From contig JAUXTH010000150.1 in NCBI GenBank assembly GCA_030679035.1, positions 1 to 64,000 of the forward strand: a stretch of 64,000 bases of DNA. The letters are read 5' to 3'. The DNA comes from Methylobacter sp. (GTDB lineage: Bacteria > Pseudomonadota > Gammaproteobacteria > Methylococcales > Methylomonadaceae). Both the position numbers and the translations under genes were made by a program. Below are positions 1 to 9,626 of this stretch, one piece after another (position 1 is the first letter of the stretch; each line of letters opens with the position of its first letter). The notes under the pieces were generated by a model. It was not told the DNA's origin. It saw only the letters and a program-made list of their open reading frames with translations, and ran no database searches.

Positions 1-6
1 TCGAGG

Positions 7-39
7 GTCAGCAGAAGGGGCTCCTGCCCCTCTGCTGAC
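7..39. repeat. Palindromic repeat (hairpin)
   Basis: An imperfect inverted repeat with arms GTCAGCAGA-GGGG and CCCC-TCTGCTGAC lies at the window edge, followed by a GGCATCCATGCC palindrome. It looks like a REP-type intergenic element. No T-run follows, so a terminator role is not supported. Confidence 0.5.
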
Positions 40-195
40 GTGCGGCATCCATGCCGCCCCCCTGGCGGGCTATTCTCGACAAAAGCTCCGGTGCTCGGCG
101 CGGCAAACGGGAGAAGTACCGTCCGTGCGTAACATCAGTTACTAAGATTCAAAAAATCGTTATCGAACATCAACAACTTTTACTGGAGGCTTGGT

Positions 196-504
196 ATGCT
201 TACTTCAACGATTGAATTCACAGTACCGACAGCAGAAAACGTAACCATTACTTATGACGCCTTAACGGTTGATTTGAGTGATGGTCGTTCTATTACGGTT
301 CCGCTTGCATGGTATCCGCGACTTATCAATGCAACAAAGGCAGAGCTTGATAATTGGCGACTCGTTGGCAAAGGTTATGGTATCCATTGGGAAGACATTG
401 ACGAGGACGTTAGCATTGAGGGCTTATTACTCGGCAAGCCATCGGGTGAAAGTCAAACGTCTTTTAAGAAATGGCTATTGAGCCGGGCTTGCCAATCCGC
501 CTAA
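196..504 (+). CDS. DUF2442 domain-containing protein
   Basis: A small protein of 102 aa with the DUF2442 pattern: an N-terminal beta-rich stretch, DGRSITVPLAWYPRL near residues 30-43, and a GYGIHWEDIDEDVSIEGLL segment near residues 60-78. The family is often found near or fused to HTH or toxin-antitoxin-like proteins, and its function is not established. A GGAGG ribosome-binding site sits just upstream of the ATG. The gene ends about 33 bp before fadE on the same strand, so co-transcription is possible, but there is no known functional link. Confidence 0.8.
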   Translation: MLTSTIEFTVPTAENVTITYDALTVDLSDGRSITVPLAWYPRLINATKAELDNWRLVGKGYGIHWEDIDEDVSIEGLLLGKPSGESQTSFKKWLLSRACQSA

Positions 505-537
505 CTTAACCTGTTACCTTAATTTAAGGAATATCTC

Positions 538-2970
538 ATGATCTGGTTAATCTCATTAGTTATTATCGCTGGCGTTCTGGCTTATGGCCGGGCGACTTTA
601 CGCTGGACTACATTGGTTTTAGCCGGATGGTTAGGGCTTTATTCCTTGGCGGCGGGGGGCGGTTTTTTTGTGTTGCTGCTCTGGCTTATTTTCGACGCTG
701 TTTTTATCGCACTCAATTTCCCTGCTATCCGCAAAAAATTATTCAGCAGCGTGGTTTTCAAGATCATGAAGCAGATGCTGCCGCAGATGTCGCAAACCGA
801 ACGCGAAGCGCTGGAAGCGGGTAATACCTGGTGGGATGCCGAGCTGTTTTCCGGTAACCCCGACTGGAAAGTGCTGCTTGATTTGCCCGCCGCGAAATTG
901 AGCGCCGAGGAACAGGCCTTCATTGACGGCCCGGTAGATACCTTGTGCAGTATGTTGGATGACTGGGACATTACCCGCAACCGCTTTGATCTGCCGGTCG
1001 AAGTCTGGGACTATATCAAGGTGCATAAGTTTTGCGGCATGATTATACCCAAGCAATACGGCGGCCTGGAGTTTAGCGAATACGCGCATTCCGAAGCGGT
1101 GATGAAAATTTCCAGCCGCAGCAGTACCGCAGCCGTCACGGTCATGGTACCCAATTCCCTAGGCCCCGCCAAATTATTGCTGGCTTACGGCACCGAGCAA
1201 CAGAAAAACCATTATCTGCCGCGTCTGGCAGCCGGACAGGAAATTCCCGCGTTTGCGCTAACCGGCCCTCATGCAGGCAGCGATGCAGGGGCCATGCCCG
1301 ATACCGGCGTGGTCTGTTACGGCAAGTTTGAAGGCAAGGACAAGGTGCTGGGCATACGTCTTAACTGGGACAAGCGTTACATCACCTTAGGCCCGGTCGC
1401 CACGGTGCTGGGCCTGGCATTCAAGCTTTACGACCCGGAACACCTGATCGGCGACAAGGAAAACATCGGCATTACCGTCGCGTTGATTCCCACCGATACC
1501 CAAGGCGTCTCCATAGGCAGACGCCACTTCCCGCTGGATTCCGCGTTCCAGAACGGCCCGAACTGGGGTAAGGATGTGTTCATCCCGATGGACTGGATCA
1601 TCGGAGGTATCGAGCAGGTCGGCAACGGCTGGAAAATGCTGATGCAATGCTTGGCTACCGGCAGGGCGGTGTCCTTGCCTGCGCTCAGCACCGGCGCGTC
1701 AAAAATGGTCAGCCGCAATTCCGGCGCTTATGCCCGTATCCGCAAGCAATTCAACCTGCCGATCGGCGAGTTTGAAGGCATTGAAGAACCGCTGTCGCGC
1801 ATAGCAGGGCAAACCTATATCATCGATGCCGCGCGCAAGGTGACCGCCGCCGCGCTGGACGACGGGCAAAAGCCGTCGGTTATTTCCGCGATTATCAAAT
1901 ACGAGCTTACCGAAAGAATGCGCCGTGTCGTTAACGACGGCATGGACATTCAAGGCGGTTCCGGCATTTGCATGGGGCCTAAAAATTATCTCGGACGGAT
2001 GTACCAAGTGATTCCGGTCAGCATTACCGTCGAAGGCGCAAACATCCTGACCCGCACCATGATGATTTTCGGTCAGGGCGCGGTGCGGTGCCATCCCTAC
2101 ATCCAAAAAGAAATGGAAGCTTTAGGCCAGGACAATCCGGAATTGGCTTTGCAGCAGTTCGATCAAATCCTGTTTGAACATATCGGTTCGGTGCTGCACA
2201 ATCTGGCGGCAGGTTTTTGGTTGGGATTGACCAACGCCCGTTTTGTCGAGGTGCCGGGCGATCAAAACACCCAAAGGTATTTCCGGCAGATTGCCAGACT
2301 CAGCGTCAGCTTTGCGTTGGTTGCAGATTTTGCGCTGCTGACGCTGGGCGGCTCGCTTAAACGCAAGGAACGCATTTCCGGGCGTTTTGCCGATGTGCTG
2401 AGTAATCTTTATCTGTGTTCCTGCGTGCTTAAAAATTACCAGGATCAGGGTAGTCCCAAAGACGACTTGCCGTTGCTGCACTGGGCCTGCCAACAAACTC
2501 TGCACCGTGCCCAGCAATCTTTGCTGGCTATTTTTCATACCTTGCCCATGCGCATCCCGGCTTATCTGTTGAGAGCCGTGCTGTTCCCCAGTGGCAAGCC
2601 CTACTCGCCGCCCGCCGATCATTTGGTTCACGAAACTGCGGCGCTGCTGCTGAAAAACTCCCCGACCCGTGACCGATTGACCCACGGCATATACATCAAC
2701 CATAAGCCCAATGACGTCACCGGCAGGATTGAAGTGGCCTTCCAGGCCGTACTTGCCGCGACGCCCGTGGAAGCCAAAATCCAGGCCGCACAAAAGCAAA
2801 AACAGCTGCCGAAAGGCGCGATCTTGGATGTGCTTGATGCGGCGTTAAGCAAGGCCATTATTAGCAAAAAAGAAGCCGAACTGATAGTGGACGCCGAAAA
2901 GGCGCGGTTTTCAGTTATTAGCGTGGATGATTTTAGCCCTGAGCAGTTAGGCAATGGTGGTGGTAAATAG
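538..2970 (+). CDS. fadE: FadE-type acyl-CoA dehydrogenase
   Basis: A long acyl-CoA dehydrogenase of 810 aa, the size of enterobacterial FadE rather than the usual ~380 aa enzymes. FadE catalyses the first, FAD-dependent step of fatty acyl-CoA beta-oxidation. The N-terminus has two to three hydrophobic segments (residues 1-65), consistent with membrane association. The middle holds the dehydrogenase core (about 110-560), including FALTGPHAGSDAGAMPD and ITVEGANILTRTMM motifs. The C-terminal ~250 aa correspond to the DUF1974 extension typical of FadE. A good RBS (AAGGAA) precedes the ATG. No other beta-oxidation gene is nearby, so its role in a presumptive methylotroph is unclear. Confidence 0.93.
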   Translation: MIWLISLVIIAGVLAYGRATLRWTTLVLAGWLGLYSLAAGGGFFVLLLWLIFDAVFIALNFPAIRKKLFSSVVFKIMKQMLPQMSQTEREALEAGNTWWDAELFSGNPDWKVLLDLPAAKLSAEEQAFIDGPVDTLCSMLDDWDITRNRFDLPVEVWDYIKVHKFCGMIIPKQYGGLEFSEYAHSEAVMKISSRSSTAAVTVMVPNSLGPAKLLLAYGTEQQKNHYLPRLAAGQEIPAFALTGPHAGSDAGAMPDTGVVCYGKFEGKDKVLGIRLNWDKRYITLGPVATVLGLAFKLYDPEHLIGDKENIGITVALIPTDTQGVSIGRRHFPLDSAFQNGPNWGKDVFIPMDWIIGGIEQVGNGWKMLMQCLATGRAVSLPALSTGASKMVSRNSGAYARIRKQFNLPIGEFEGIEEPLSRIAGQTYIIDAARKVTAAALDDGQKPSVISAIIKYELTERMRRVVNDGMDIQGGSGICMGPKNYLGRMYQVIPVSITVEGANILTRTMMIFGQGAVRCHPYIQKEMEALGQDNPELALQQFDQILFEHIGSVLHNLAAGFWLGLTNARFVEVPGDQNTQRYFRQIARLSVSFALVADFALLTLGGSLKRKERISGRFADVLSNLYLCSCVLKNYQDQGSPKDDLPLLHWACQQTLHRAQQSLLAIFHTLPMRIPAYLLRAVLFPSGKPYSPPADHLVHETAALLLKNSPTRDRLTHGIYINHKPNDVTGRIEVAFQAVLAATPVEAKIQAAQKQKQLPKGAILDVLDAALSKAIISKKEAELIVDAEKARFSVISVDDFSPEQLGNGGGK

Positions 2971-3137
2971 CATTTAATTTAGTGAATAACTAAAGGACGG
3001 CTTCGGATACTCGTTATGTTTTATTGGGTGGGGTAAACTAATTGGATGTTAAATATCGTTTATGCCCCATGGTCATTTAACGAGCAATAGCCTATGCTTT
3101 AGGAAACCTCTGCCCAATTTGAAACGGCTTTTAATTT

Positions 3138-3608
3138 GTGAATATGCCCACCGCTAAAAATTACAGCTATTTTATTTTGCTGGTTGCAATAGTTTTGCTT
3201 TCCGGCTGCGCCAGCGTTCCGGAAACCGACTCTGCTGCGAATTATCCGCCGATGGTTAGCTATGCGATGAGTTTGCAGGGTGCGCCTTATCATTACGGTA
3301 AAAGTTCACCCGAGGAAGGTTTCGATTGCAGCGGTTTTGTGCAACATGTCTATAAGCATCAAGGCATAGCGTTACCGCGCACGGTTCAGGGCATGGCCCA
3401 GTCGCTGAGCCAAGTTCCTAAAGATGATCTTCATTCCGGCGACTTGGTTTTCTTCAATACCAACGGCAAGCCGTTTTCTCATGTCGGCATTTATGTCAAT
3501 AATGATAATTTTATTCACGCACCCAGCCAGCGTACCGGAAAGGTGATGATGTCTAGCCTAAAAAACCGTTATTGGGGTGAGCGGTTTAGTTGTGCGCGAC
3601 GTCCATAG
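3138..3608 (+). CDS. NlpC/P60 family lipoprotein (peptidoglycan endopeptidase)
   Basis: A 156 aa protein with a hydrophobic signal sequence ending in the lipobox LLSGC (Cys about residue 24), so probably an outer-membrane lipoprotein. The rest is an NlpC/P60 domain: the catalytic Cys lies in DCSGF (about residue 63), the His in FSHVGIY (about 114) and a third polar residue in FIHAP (about 130). The family cleaves peptide stems of peptidoglycan (gamma-D-Glu-diamino acid bonds). It resembles short Spr/MepS-like endopeptidases. It is convergent with the formate dehydrogenase operon and appears to be a separate unit. Confidence 0.9.
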   Translation: MNMPTAKNYSYFILLVAIVLLSGCASVPETDSAANYPPMVSYAMSLQGAPYHYGKSSPEEGFDCSGFVQHVYKHQGIALPRTVQGMAQSLSQVPKDDLHSGDLVFFNTNGKPFSHVGIYVNNDNFIHAPSQRTGKVMMSSLKNRYWGERFSCARRP

Positions 3609-3633
3609 CGGCATTGCTCGGTTTTTAGATTTT

Positions 3634-3846
3634 TTAAGCAGCAAGCTTGGTGATAGCCGTTTTGACCAAGCCGCTTAATTCAGAGCCGTCTTCCTGGCAG
3701 TAGGCGATAATCGCTTTGCGCATTCTTGGATCCCATGATCTTAAAATGTGATTTTTTATGCCTTCCGCTGCGATTTCTTTGTCGGATTCCGAGTTAAAGA
3801 AATTGCCTATATCGTTGGCCATTTTGATCAGTCTTTCTATTTTCAT
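3634..3846 (-). CDS. fdsD: Formate dehydrogenase delta subunit FdsD
   Basis: A 70 aa protein matching the short FdsD family (RLIKMANDIGNFF near the start, then a helix rich in charged residues and RSWDPRMRKAI). FdsD accompanies soluble NAD-dependent molybdenum formate dehydrogenases and is needed for an active enzyme, with no known cofactor of its own. It is the last gene of the fds operon, starting 2 bp after the fdhD stop. Confidence 0.9.
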   Translation of the reverse strand: MKIERLIKMANDIGNFFNSESDKEIAAEGIKNHILRSWDPRMRKAIIAYCQEDGSELSGLVKTAITKLAA

Positions 3847-3848
3847 CG

Positions 3849-4709
3849 TTAATCACACAGATAGTTGCTATGGGTTAAGCGTTGCGGATGGGTGTAAATC
3901 ACATGCTGGTCATCGCGGGCAAAACCGATTAAGGTCAGGCCCGCCTCATCAGCCAAACGTATGGCTAAACCGGTAGGTGCGGAAATGGCCGCAAGCAGCG
4001 TAATGCCGACCCACGCGGTTTTTTGCACCATTTCATAACTGGCGCGGCTGGTGACGATCACAAAGCCTGCGGATAAATCCTTGCCGGTACGCAGCAAAAA
4101 GCCGATCAATTTATCCAGCGCGTTATGCCGTCCTACATCTTCACGGATGTCCAAAATGCCCTGTCCGGGAACCGCCCAGGCGGCCGCATGAACGGCACCG
4201 GTTAACTGGTTCAGTTTCTGGTGCTGTTTGATGTCGGTTAACGCTGAACGCAACTCGGTCGCAGGCAGGATCAAGCCTCCGTTAACCGGGCCGGGCTGGC
4301 GGATGGCCTGTTTTAAGGTGCTGGCACCGCAAAGACCGCAACCGGTACGGCCGGTTAAATTGCGGCCTTTATCTGTCATGCATTGAGAACGCTGTTCAGG
4401 GATTTTGATCTGGACTTCAATGCCGTTCGACCGGTTATAAACCCGCGCCGATAATAATTCCTTCGGGTTTTTAATGATGCCTTCGGTAATGCTGAAACCC
4501 AGCGCAAATTCTTCAAGATTGGTCGGGGTTGCCAGCATGACGACATGCGGCACCCCGTTGTAAACCAGGGAAACAGGCACTTCTTCGGCAACAGTGTCTT
4601 GCCGTTGTTCGTGCTGTCCATCTCTCCAGCGATCAACAGTGATTTGTTGATAGCTGGGCCAGCCTAATTCTAAGGGTAACGACTCTGCGGTGGCAGCGTC
4701 GTTAGTCAT
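3849..4709 (-). CDS. fdhD: Formate dehydrogenase accessory sulfurtransferase FdhD
   Basis: A 286 aa FdhD-family protein. Members pass sulfur from the IscS desulfurase to the molybdenum cofactor of formate dehydrogenase, which is required for activity. The conserved CGLCGAS motif (about residues 131-137) supplies the sulfur-carrying cysteines, and a GRHNALDK segment follows further on. Its start overlaps the fdsA 3' end by 8 bp, which implies translational coupling and joint expression with its client enzyme. Confidence 0.93.
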   Translation of the reverse strand: MTNDAATAESLPLELGWPSYQQITVDRWRDGQHEQRQDTVAEEVPVSLVYNGVPHVVMLATPTNLEEFALGFSITEGIIKNPKELLSARVYNRSNGIEVQIKIPEQRSQCMTDKGRNLTGRTGCGLCGASTLKQAIRQPGPVNGGLILPATELRSALTDIKQHQKLNQLTGAVHAAAWAVPGQGILDIREDVGRHNALDKLIGFLLRTGKDLSAGFVIVTSRASYEMVQKTAWVGITLLAAISAPTGLAIRLADEAGLTLIGFARDDQHVIYTHPQRLTHSNYLCD

Positions 4710-7551
4710 GGCTTATGCCTTGTTCCAACAGATCGAGCTGCTTTTCTGTAAACGCGCTGTATTCCTGCTGCCATTCGGAAGGCTGGCTGACCTTGGTGAT
4801 TTGCACGGCCGTCACTTTGTATTCCGGACAGTTGGTCGCCCAGTCGGAATTGTCGGTGGTAATTACGTTGGCACCGGACTCAGGGAAATGGAACGTGGTG
4901 TAAACAACGCCCGGTTGCACACGATCACTGACCAAGGCGCGCAATACGGTCTCACCGGCGCGGCTTTTAATGCCAACCCAGTCGCCGGTTTTCACGCCAC
5001 GGTCTTCGGCATCGTGCGGATGGATTTCCAGGCGGTCTTCACTGTAAAAAGCGACATTTTCGGTGCGGCGTGTTTGCGCGCCGACGTTGTATTGCGACAA
5101 AATCCGCCCAGTAGTCAAGATCAACGGGAACATCGGTGTGACTTTTTCGATAGTCGGCACATATTCAGTCAGCATGAACAAGCCTTTGCCGTTGTCACGC
5201 AAGAAATGCTCTGTGTGCATAATCGGCGTGCCTTCCGGCGCTTCGTCATTGCAAGGCCATTGCACGCTACCGAGGCGGTCAATCTTTTCATAACTGACGC
5301 CGGCAAAACTGGGTGTAAGCCGTGCTATTTCAGCCATGATTTCTGACGGATGGTTGTAATTCATCGGGAAGCCCAGCGCATTGGCCAGCATTTGGGTGAC
5401 TTCCCAATCCTGATAGCCTGCCAACGGCGACATGACTTTACGCACCGGTGAAATACGGCGTTCGGCATTGGTAAATGTGCCGTTCTTTTCCAGGAAAGAC
5501 GATCCAGGGAGGAAAACGTGGGCAAATTTAGCGGTTTCGTTCAGGAATATGTCCTGAACGATCACGCATTCCATAGCCCGTAACGCGGCGTGAACATGTT
5601 TAATGTCCGGGTCGGATTGGGCAATGTCCTCACCTTCGCAGTAAAGACCCATAAAGCTGCCGTCCAATGCCGCCTCGAACATGTTGGGAATACGCAAGCC
5701 CGGTTCTGCACTGAGCTTGGTCTGCCAGGCGTGTTCAAACAGTTGGTGGGTTACTGGATCGGAGACATGACGATAACCGGGGAACTCATGCGGAAATGAG
5801 CCCATATCGCAAGAGCCCTGTACGTTGTTCTGTCCGCGTAACGGATTAACGCCCGCGCCGTCGTGGCCCAAATTGCCCGTTGCCATGGCCAGATTGGCAA
5901 TGCCGATTACGGTGGTGGAGCCCTGGCTGTGCTCGGTTACGCCGAGTCCATAGTAAATCGCGCCGTTTTTGGCGGTGGCATAAAGCCGTGCGGCAGCCCT
6001 AAGCTCGGCGGCAGGAACGCCGGTAATTGACTCGGAAGCTTCCGGTGAATTATGTTCCTGCGCAACAAAGGTTTTCCATTTGGCAAAAGAGGCTACTTCG
6101 CAACGCTCATTAACGAAGGCTTCGTCAAGCAAGTTTTCGGTCACAACGACATGTCCGAGGGCATTAATCAAGGCGACATTGGTGCTGGGACGCAGCTTTA
6201 AATGATGGCTGGCTTTGACATGCGGCGATTTGATCAAATCAATTTCGCGCGGATCAATGACGATCAGCTTTGCGCCCTGACGCAGGCGTTTTTTCATTTG
6301 CGAACCGAATACGGGATGACCGTCGGTAGGGTTAGCGCCCATCACTAAAATGACATCGGCTTTCATGACCGAGTCGAAATCCTGGGTGCCGGATGACTCG
6401 CCAAAGGTTTGTTTCAATCCGTAACCGGTCGGCGAATGGCAAACCCGCGCACAAGTGTCGACATTGTTATTGCCGAAGCCCGCGCGTATCAGTTTTTGCA
6501 TGATGTAGACTTCTTCGTTGGTGCAACGAGAAGAGGTGATGCCGCCGATCGAGTCTTTGCCGTATTTAGCCTGGATGCGTTTTAATTCCGACGCGGCATG
6601 ATTGATCGCTTCTTCCCAGCTGACTTCTTGCCATGCATCTTTAATGCTGGCGCGGATCATCGGCTTGGTGATGCGATCTTTGTGCGTGGCATAACCGAAC
6701 GCGAAACGTCCTTTGACGCAGGAATGGCCGTGATTGGCCTTGCCGTCTTTGGCGGGAACCATGCGGATGACTTGTTCGCCCTTCATTTCCGCCCTGAACG
6801 AGCAGCCGACGCCGCAATAAGCGCAGGTTGTCACGATCGCGTGTTCCGGCTGACCGTTGTCGATTACCGATTTTTCCATCAGCGTCGCGGTGGGGCAGGC
6901 TTGGACGCAAGCGCCGCAGGATACGCATTCCGAGTCCATGAACGGCTGGTTCTGGCTGGGCGATACTTTGGAATCGAAGCCGCGGCCGTCGATGGTTAAC
7001 GCAAATGTGCCTTGGGTTTCTTCGCAGGCCCGTACGCAACGCGAACAAACGATGCATTTGCTGGGATCGAAACTGAAGTAGGGGTTGCTGTGATCTTTTT
7101 CGGCGTTTAAATGCGTTTCAATCGGGTTGTAACGTACCTCGCGCAAACCAACGGCGCCTGCCATATCCTGTAGTTCGCAATCGCCGTTGGCTGAACAGGT
7201 CAGGCAGTCCAGCGGGTGATCAGAAATGTACAGTTCCATGATGCCGCGACGCACATCGGCCAGTTTTTTATTCTGGGTGACGATTTTCAAGCCTTCCGCA
7301 ACTGGCGTCGTACATGACGCGGGCATGCCTCTGCCGCCTTCTATTTGCACTACGCAAAGCCGGCAGGAACCGAACGGTTCGATGCTGTCAGTTGCGCATA
7401 ATTTGGGGATTTCAATACCGATGCTTGCCGCCGCACGCATGACCGAGGTTCCTGCCGGAGCCGTGACCTTAAAACCATCAATTTCCAGCGTAACCATGTT
7501 TTCGCTGGTAGCGGCTGGTGTGCCAAAATCTTTTTCTTTACTTATGCTCAT
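4702..7551 (-). CDS. fdsA: NAD-dependent formate dehydrogenase alpha subunit FdsA
   Basis: The 949 aa catalytic subunit of a soluble, NAD+-linked, molybdopterin formate dehydrogenase, which oxidises formate to CO2. In methylotrophs this is the last step of C1 dissimilation. Visible in order: an N-terminal [2Fe-2S] domain (CRLCVVQ), a CLTCSANGDCELQ cluster region, two ferredoxin-like [4Fe-4S] motifs (CIVCSRCVRAC and CVSCGACVQAC), the CAYCGVGCSF cluster of the molybdopterin domain, then DTCARVCHSPTGYG, where the second Cys is the likely Mo ligand (no selenocysteine). The C-terminus has the dinucleotide-binding fold. RBS GAGGAA precedes the ATG. The operon is interrupted upstream by hicAB. Confidence 0.95.
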   Translation of the reverse strand: MSISKEKDFGTPAATSENMVTLEIDGFKVTAPAGTSVMRAAASIGIEIPKLCATDSIEPFGSCRLCVVQIEGGRGMPASCTTPVAEGLKIVTQNKKLADVRRGIMELYISDHPLDCLTCSANGDCELQDMAGAVGLREVRYNPIETHLNAEKDHSNPYFSFDPSKCIVCSRCVRACEETQGTFALTIDGRGFDSKVSPSQNQPFMDSECVSCGACVQACPTATLMEKSVIDNGQPEHAIVTTCAYCGVGCSFRAEMKGEQVIRMVPAKDGKANHGHSCVKGRFAFGYATHKDRITKPMIRASIKDAWQEVSWEEAINHAASELKRIQAKYGKDSIGGITSSRCTNEEVYIMQKLIRAGFGNNNVDTCARVCHSPTGYGLKQTFGESSGTQDFDSVMKADVILVMGANPTDGHPVFGSQMKKRLRQGAKLIVIDPREIDLIKSPHVKASHHLKLRPSTNVALINALGHVVVTENLLDEAFVNERCEVASFAKWKTFVAQEHNSPEASESITGVPAAELRAAARLYATAKNGAIYYGLGVTEHSQGSTTVIGIANLAMATGNLGHDGAGVNPLRGQNNVQGSCDMGSFPHEFPGYRHVSDPVTHQLFEHAWQTKLSAEPGLRIPNMFEAALDGSFMGLYCEGEDIAQSDPDIKHVHAALRAMECVIVQDIFLNETAKFAHVFLPGSSFLEKNGTFTNAERRISPVRKVMSPLAGYQDWEVTQMLANALGFPMNYNHPSEIMAEIARLTPSFAGVSYEKIDRLGSVQWPCNDEAPEGTPIMHTEHFLRDNGKGLFMLTEYVPTIEKVTPMFPLILTTGRILSQYNVGAQTRRTENVAFYSEDRLEIHPHDAEDRGVKTGDWVGIKSRAGETVLRALVSDRVQPGVVYTTFHFPESGANVITTDNSDWATNCPEYKVTAVQITKVSQPSEWQQEYSAFTEKQLDLLEQGISHD

Positions 7552-7619
7552 GGTAGTTTCCTCGTGTCACAGGCTTATATCTGGTCGTTGTTGTCGCTTA
7601 AAGAAGCGGAACACAAAAT

Positions 7620-7844
7620 TTATGCTGCCATTGCTGGTCGTGGTTTCGATGCAGGTTCCGGCGGCTCTCGCCCCATTGCTGTCCACGCTTGCAGCCACGC
7701 ACTTATCGCGTCGTTCATTTCTTGTATCGCCTCAATCGGAGTATCCCCAAAGGCGCTGCAACCCGGCAAATCAGGAGCGATAGCGATATAACCATCGTCT
7801 TCATCACTCCAAAAAACTTCAATCAAGTATTTATTGGTTGCCAT
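7620..7844 (-). CDS. hicB: HicB family antitoxin
   Basis: A 74 aa protein with the HicB half-RNase H fold signature (YLIEVFWSDEDDGYIAIAPDLPGCSAFG), the antitoxin that neutralises HicA. No C-terminal DNA-binding domain is visible. The tail ends in a Pro/Ala-rich stretch, so autoregulation may depend on another region or be absent. It overlaps the hicA 3' end by 14 bp in the usual toxin-first order. The pair lies inside the fds operon between fdsB and fdsA. Confidence 0.88.
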   Translation of the reverse strand: MATNKYLIEVFWSDEDDGYIAIAPDLPGCSAFGDTPIEAIQEMNDAISAWLQAWTAMGREPPEPASKPRPAMAA

Positions 7845-8073
7845 ATTTTTTTACCATGTCTCGCAGCTGTCGAAGTTGATAGGGTTTGATAGTGCCATTC
7901 CGATTTTGGAAATTAAGCAGCTTGATTTCATCATCCTTCCCATAAACAATGTGAGAACCTTGTCCGCTTTTTCGAGAAAACCCAATCAGCTCGGCCACTT
8001 TACAAGCGTCTTCAAATCTTATCGAAACAGAGACATTAAAAACTGACTGCAACAACTTATCATGTTTTGTCAT
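7831..8073 (-). CDS. hicA: HicA family mRNA interferase toxin
   Basis: An 80 aa HicA-like toxin. The dsRBD-like fold is suggested by LIGFSRKSGQGSHIVYG, where the His after GS is the expected catalytic residue, followed by the IKPYQLRQLRDMV helix. The family cleaves mRNA in a translation-independent way when free of HicB. It starts 14 bp downstream of the fdsB stop and overlaps hicB. The N-terminal ~20 aa are longer than in minimal HicA proteins, so a later start is possible. Confidence 0.85.
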   Translation of the reverse strand: MTKHDKLLQSVFNVSVSIRFEDACKVAELIGFSRKSGQGSHIVYGKDDEIKLLNFQNRNGTIKPYQLRQLRDMVKKYGNQ

Positions 8074-8087
8074 TTGACAATGCCATG

Positions 8088-9626
8088 TTACGCATTTACT
8101 CCAAAATCTTCAGGAAAATGATTTAAAGCGCTCAGTACAGGGTATGGCGTCATACCGCCTAATGCACAGAGGGAGCCGTTGAGTAAGGTGTCGCAAAGAT
8201 CACGTAACAAGGGGATGTTTTTATCGAGGTTGCGACCGTTGATAATGTCGTCCATGACTTCTACGCCACGGGTGGAGCCGATGCGGCAAGGTGTGCATTT
8301 GCCGCAAGATTCGATTTTGCAAAATTCCATGCTATAGCGAGCCATTTTTGCCATATTGACTGTATCGTCAAAAACGACAATGCCGCCATGTCCCAGTACC
8401 GTCCAGTTTGCGGCAAAGGCTTCGTAATCCAAGGGGGTGTCAAATTGCGATTCGGGCAGGTAAGCGCCGAGCGGGCCGCCAACCTGGACTGCCTTAATCG
8501 GTCGGCCGGAAGCGGAACCGCCGCCGAAATCATACAGCAATTCGCGCAAGGTTAAACCGAAGCCCAGCTCGACCAAACCGGGGCGCTTGATGTTGCCCGC
8601 CAGTTGCACCGGCAAGGTGCCGCGCGAGCGTCCCATGCCGAAATCGCGGTAATAATCGCCGCCTTTATCCAGGATAACCGGTACTGAAGCCAGCGAAATA
8701 ACGTTGTTAACGACAGTCGGTTGACCGAATAAACCGCTAATGGCAGGCAAGGGCGGTTTAAAGCGAACCAAACCGCGTTTGCCTTCCAGGCTTTCCATGA
8801 GTGACGTTTCTTCGCCGCAGACATAAGCGCCAGCGCCCAATCTGACTTCCAGGTTAAAAGTAAGGCCGCTGCCTTGGATATTGTCGCCCAGGTAACCTTC
8901 CTTGTAAGCGCTTGCAATCGCTGCATTGAGCACTTCTAAAGCGTGAGGATATTCAACGCGCAGGTAGATATAGCCTTGTGTCGCATCGACGGCCAAGCCT
9001 GCAATCGTCATGCCTTCGATCAATACGAACGGATCGCCTTCCATAACCATGCGGTCGGAAAACGTACCGGAATCGCCTTCATCGGCATTACAGATAATGT
9101 ATTTTTGCAGCGATGCGGTGTTGAGCACCGTCTTCCATTTAATGCCGGTTGGGAAGGCTGCGCCGCCGCGGCCGCGTAAACCTGAATCGGTTACCGCTTG
9201 GACGATTTGCTCCTGACTCATAGCCAGTGCATTTTTTAAGCCGCTGTAGCCGTCATTTTCAATGTAGTCAGTCAAGCTTGCGGGATCGGTTTTGCCGATA
9301 CGGGCAAAGGTCAAGCGCTGCTGTTTCTTGAAATAATCAATCTCTTCGGTCAGGCCCAAACCCAGCGCGTGTGCGCCACCGTCTGTGAAACCTGCATCGA
9401 ATAAGCCGGACACGTCCCCGGGCTGGACAGGGCCGTAAGCCACACGTCCTTTAGCTGTCGCCACTTCAACCAGGGGTTCCAGCCAGTACATGCCCCTTGA
9501 GCCGTTACGAACCAGGTTAATTTCAATGCCTCGTTTTGCCGCTTCCTGGCCAATTGCCTTGGCAACGCGCCCGGCGCCCAATGAAATAGCGCTGGAATCG
9601 CATGGAACATAAACAGTGATACTCAT
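8088..9626 (-). CDS. fdsB: NAD-dependent formate dehydrogenase beta subunit FdsB (NuoF-like)
   Basis: A 512 aa subunit that carries FMN, binds NAD(H) and holds a [4Fe-4S] cluster, homologous to NuoF. The N-terminal ~130 aa resemble a thioredoxin-like NuoE-type extension. Then follow [16 protein letters not shown] (NADH/FMN site), [16 protein letters not shown] and [22 protein letters not shown]. Near the C-terminus [12 protein letters not shown] plus a later Cys bind the [4Fe-4S] cluster. It overlaps fdsG by 4 bp. It transfers electrons from the FdsA iron-sulfur chain to NAD+. Confidence 0.95.
   Translation of the reverse strand: MSITVYVPCDSSAISLGAGRVAKAIGQEAAKRGIEINLVRNGSRGMYWLEPLVEVATAKGRVAYGPVQPGDVSGLFDAGFTDGGAHALGLGLTEEIDYFKKQQRLTFARIGKTDPASLTDYIENDGYSGLKNALAMSQEQIVQAVTDSGLRGRGGAAFPTGIKWKTVLNTASLQKYIICNADEGDSGTFSDRMVMEGDPFVLIEGMTIAGLAVDATQGYIYLRVEYPHALEVLNAAIASAYKEGYLGDNIQGSGLTFNLEVRLGAGAYVCGEETSLMESLEGKRGLVRFKPPLPAISGLFGQPTVVNNVISLASVPVILDKGGDYYRDFGMGRSRGTLPVQLAGNIKRPGLVELGFGLTLRELLYDFGGGSASGRPIKAVQVGGPLGAYLPESQFDTPLDYEAFAANWTVLGHGGIVVFDDTVNMAKMARYSMEFCKIESCGKCTPCRIGSTRGVEVMDDIINGRNLDKNIPLLRDLCDTLLNGSLCALGGMTPYPVLSALNHFPEDFGVNA

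Noticed and set aside
4690-5346. 218 aa plus-strand ORF opposite fdsA
   Set aside because: Antisense shadow of fdsA, with no homology recognised.
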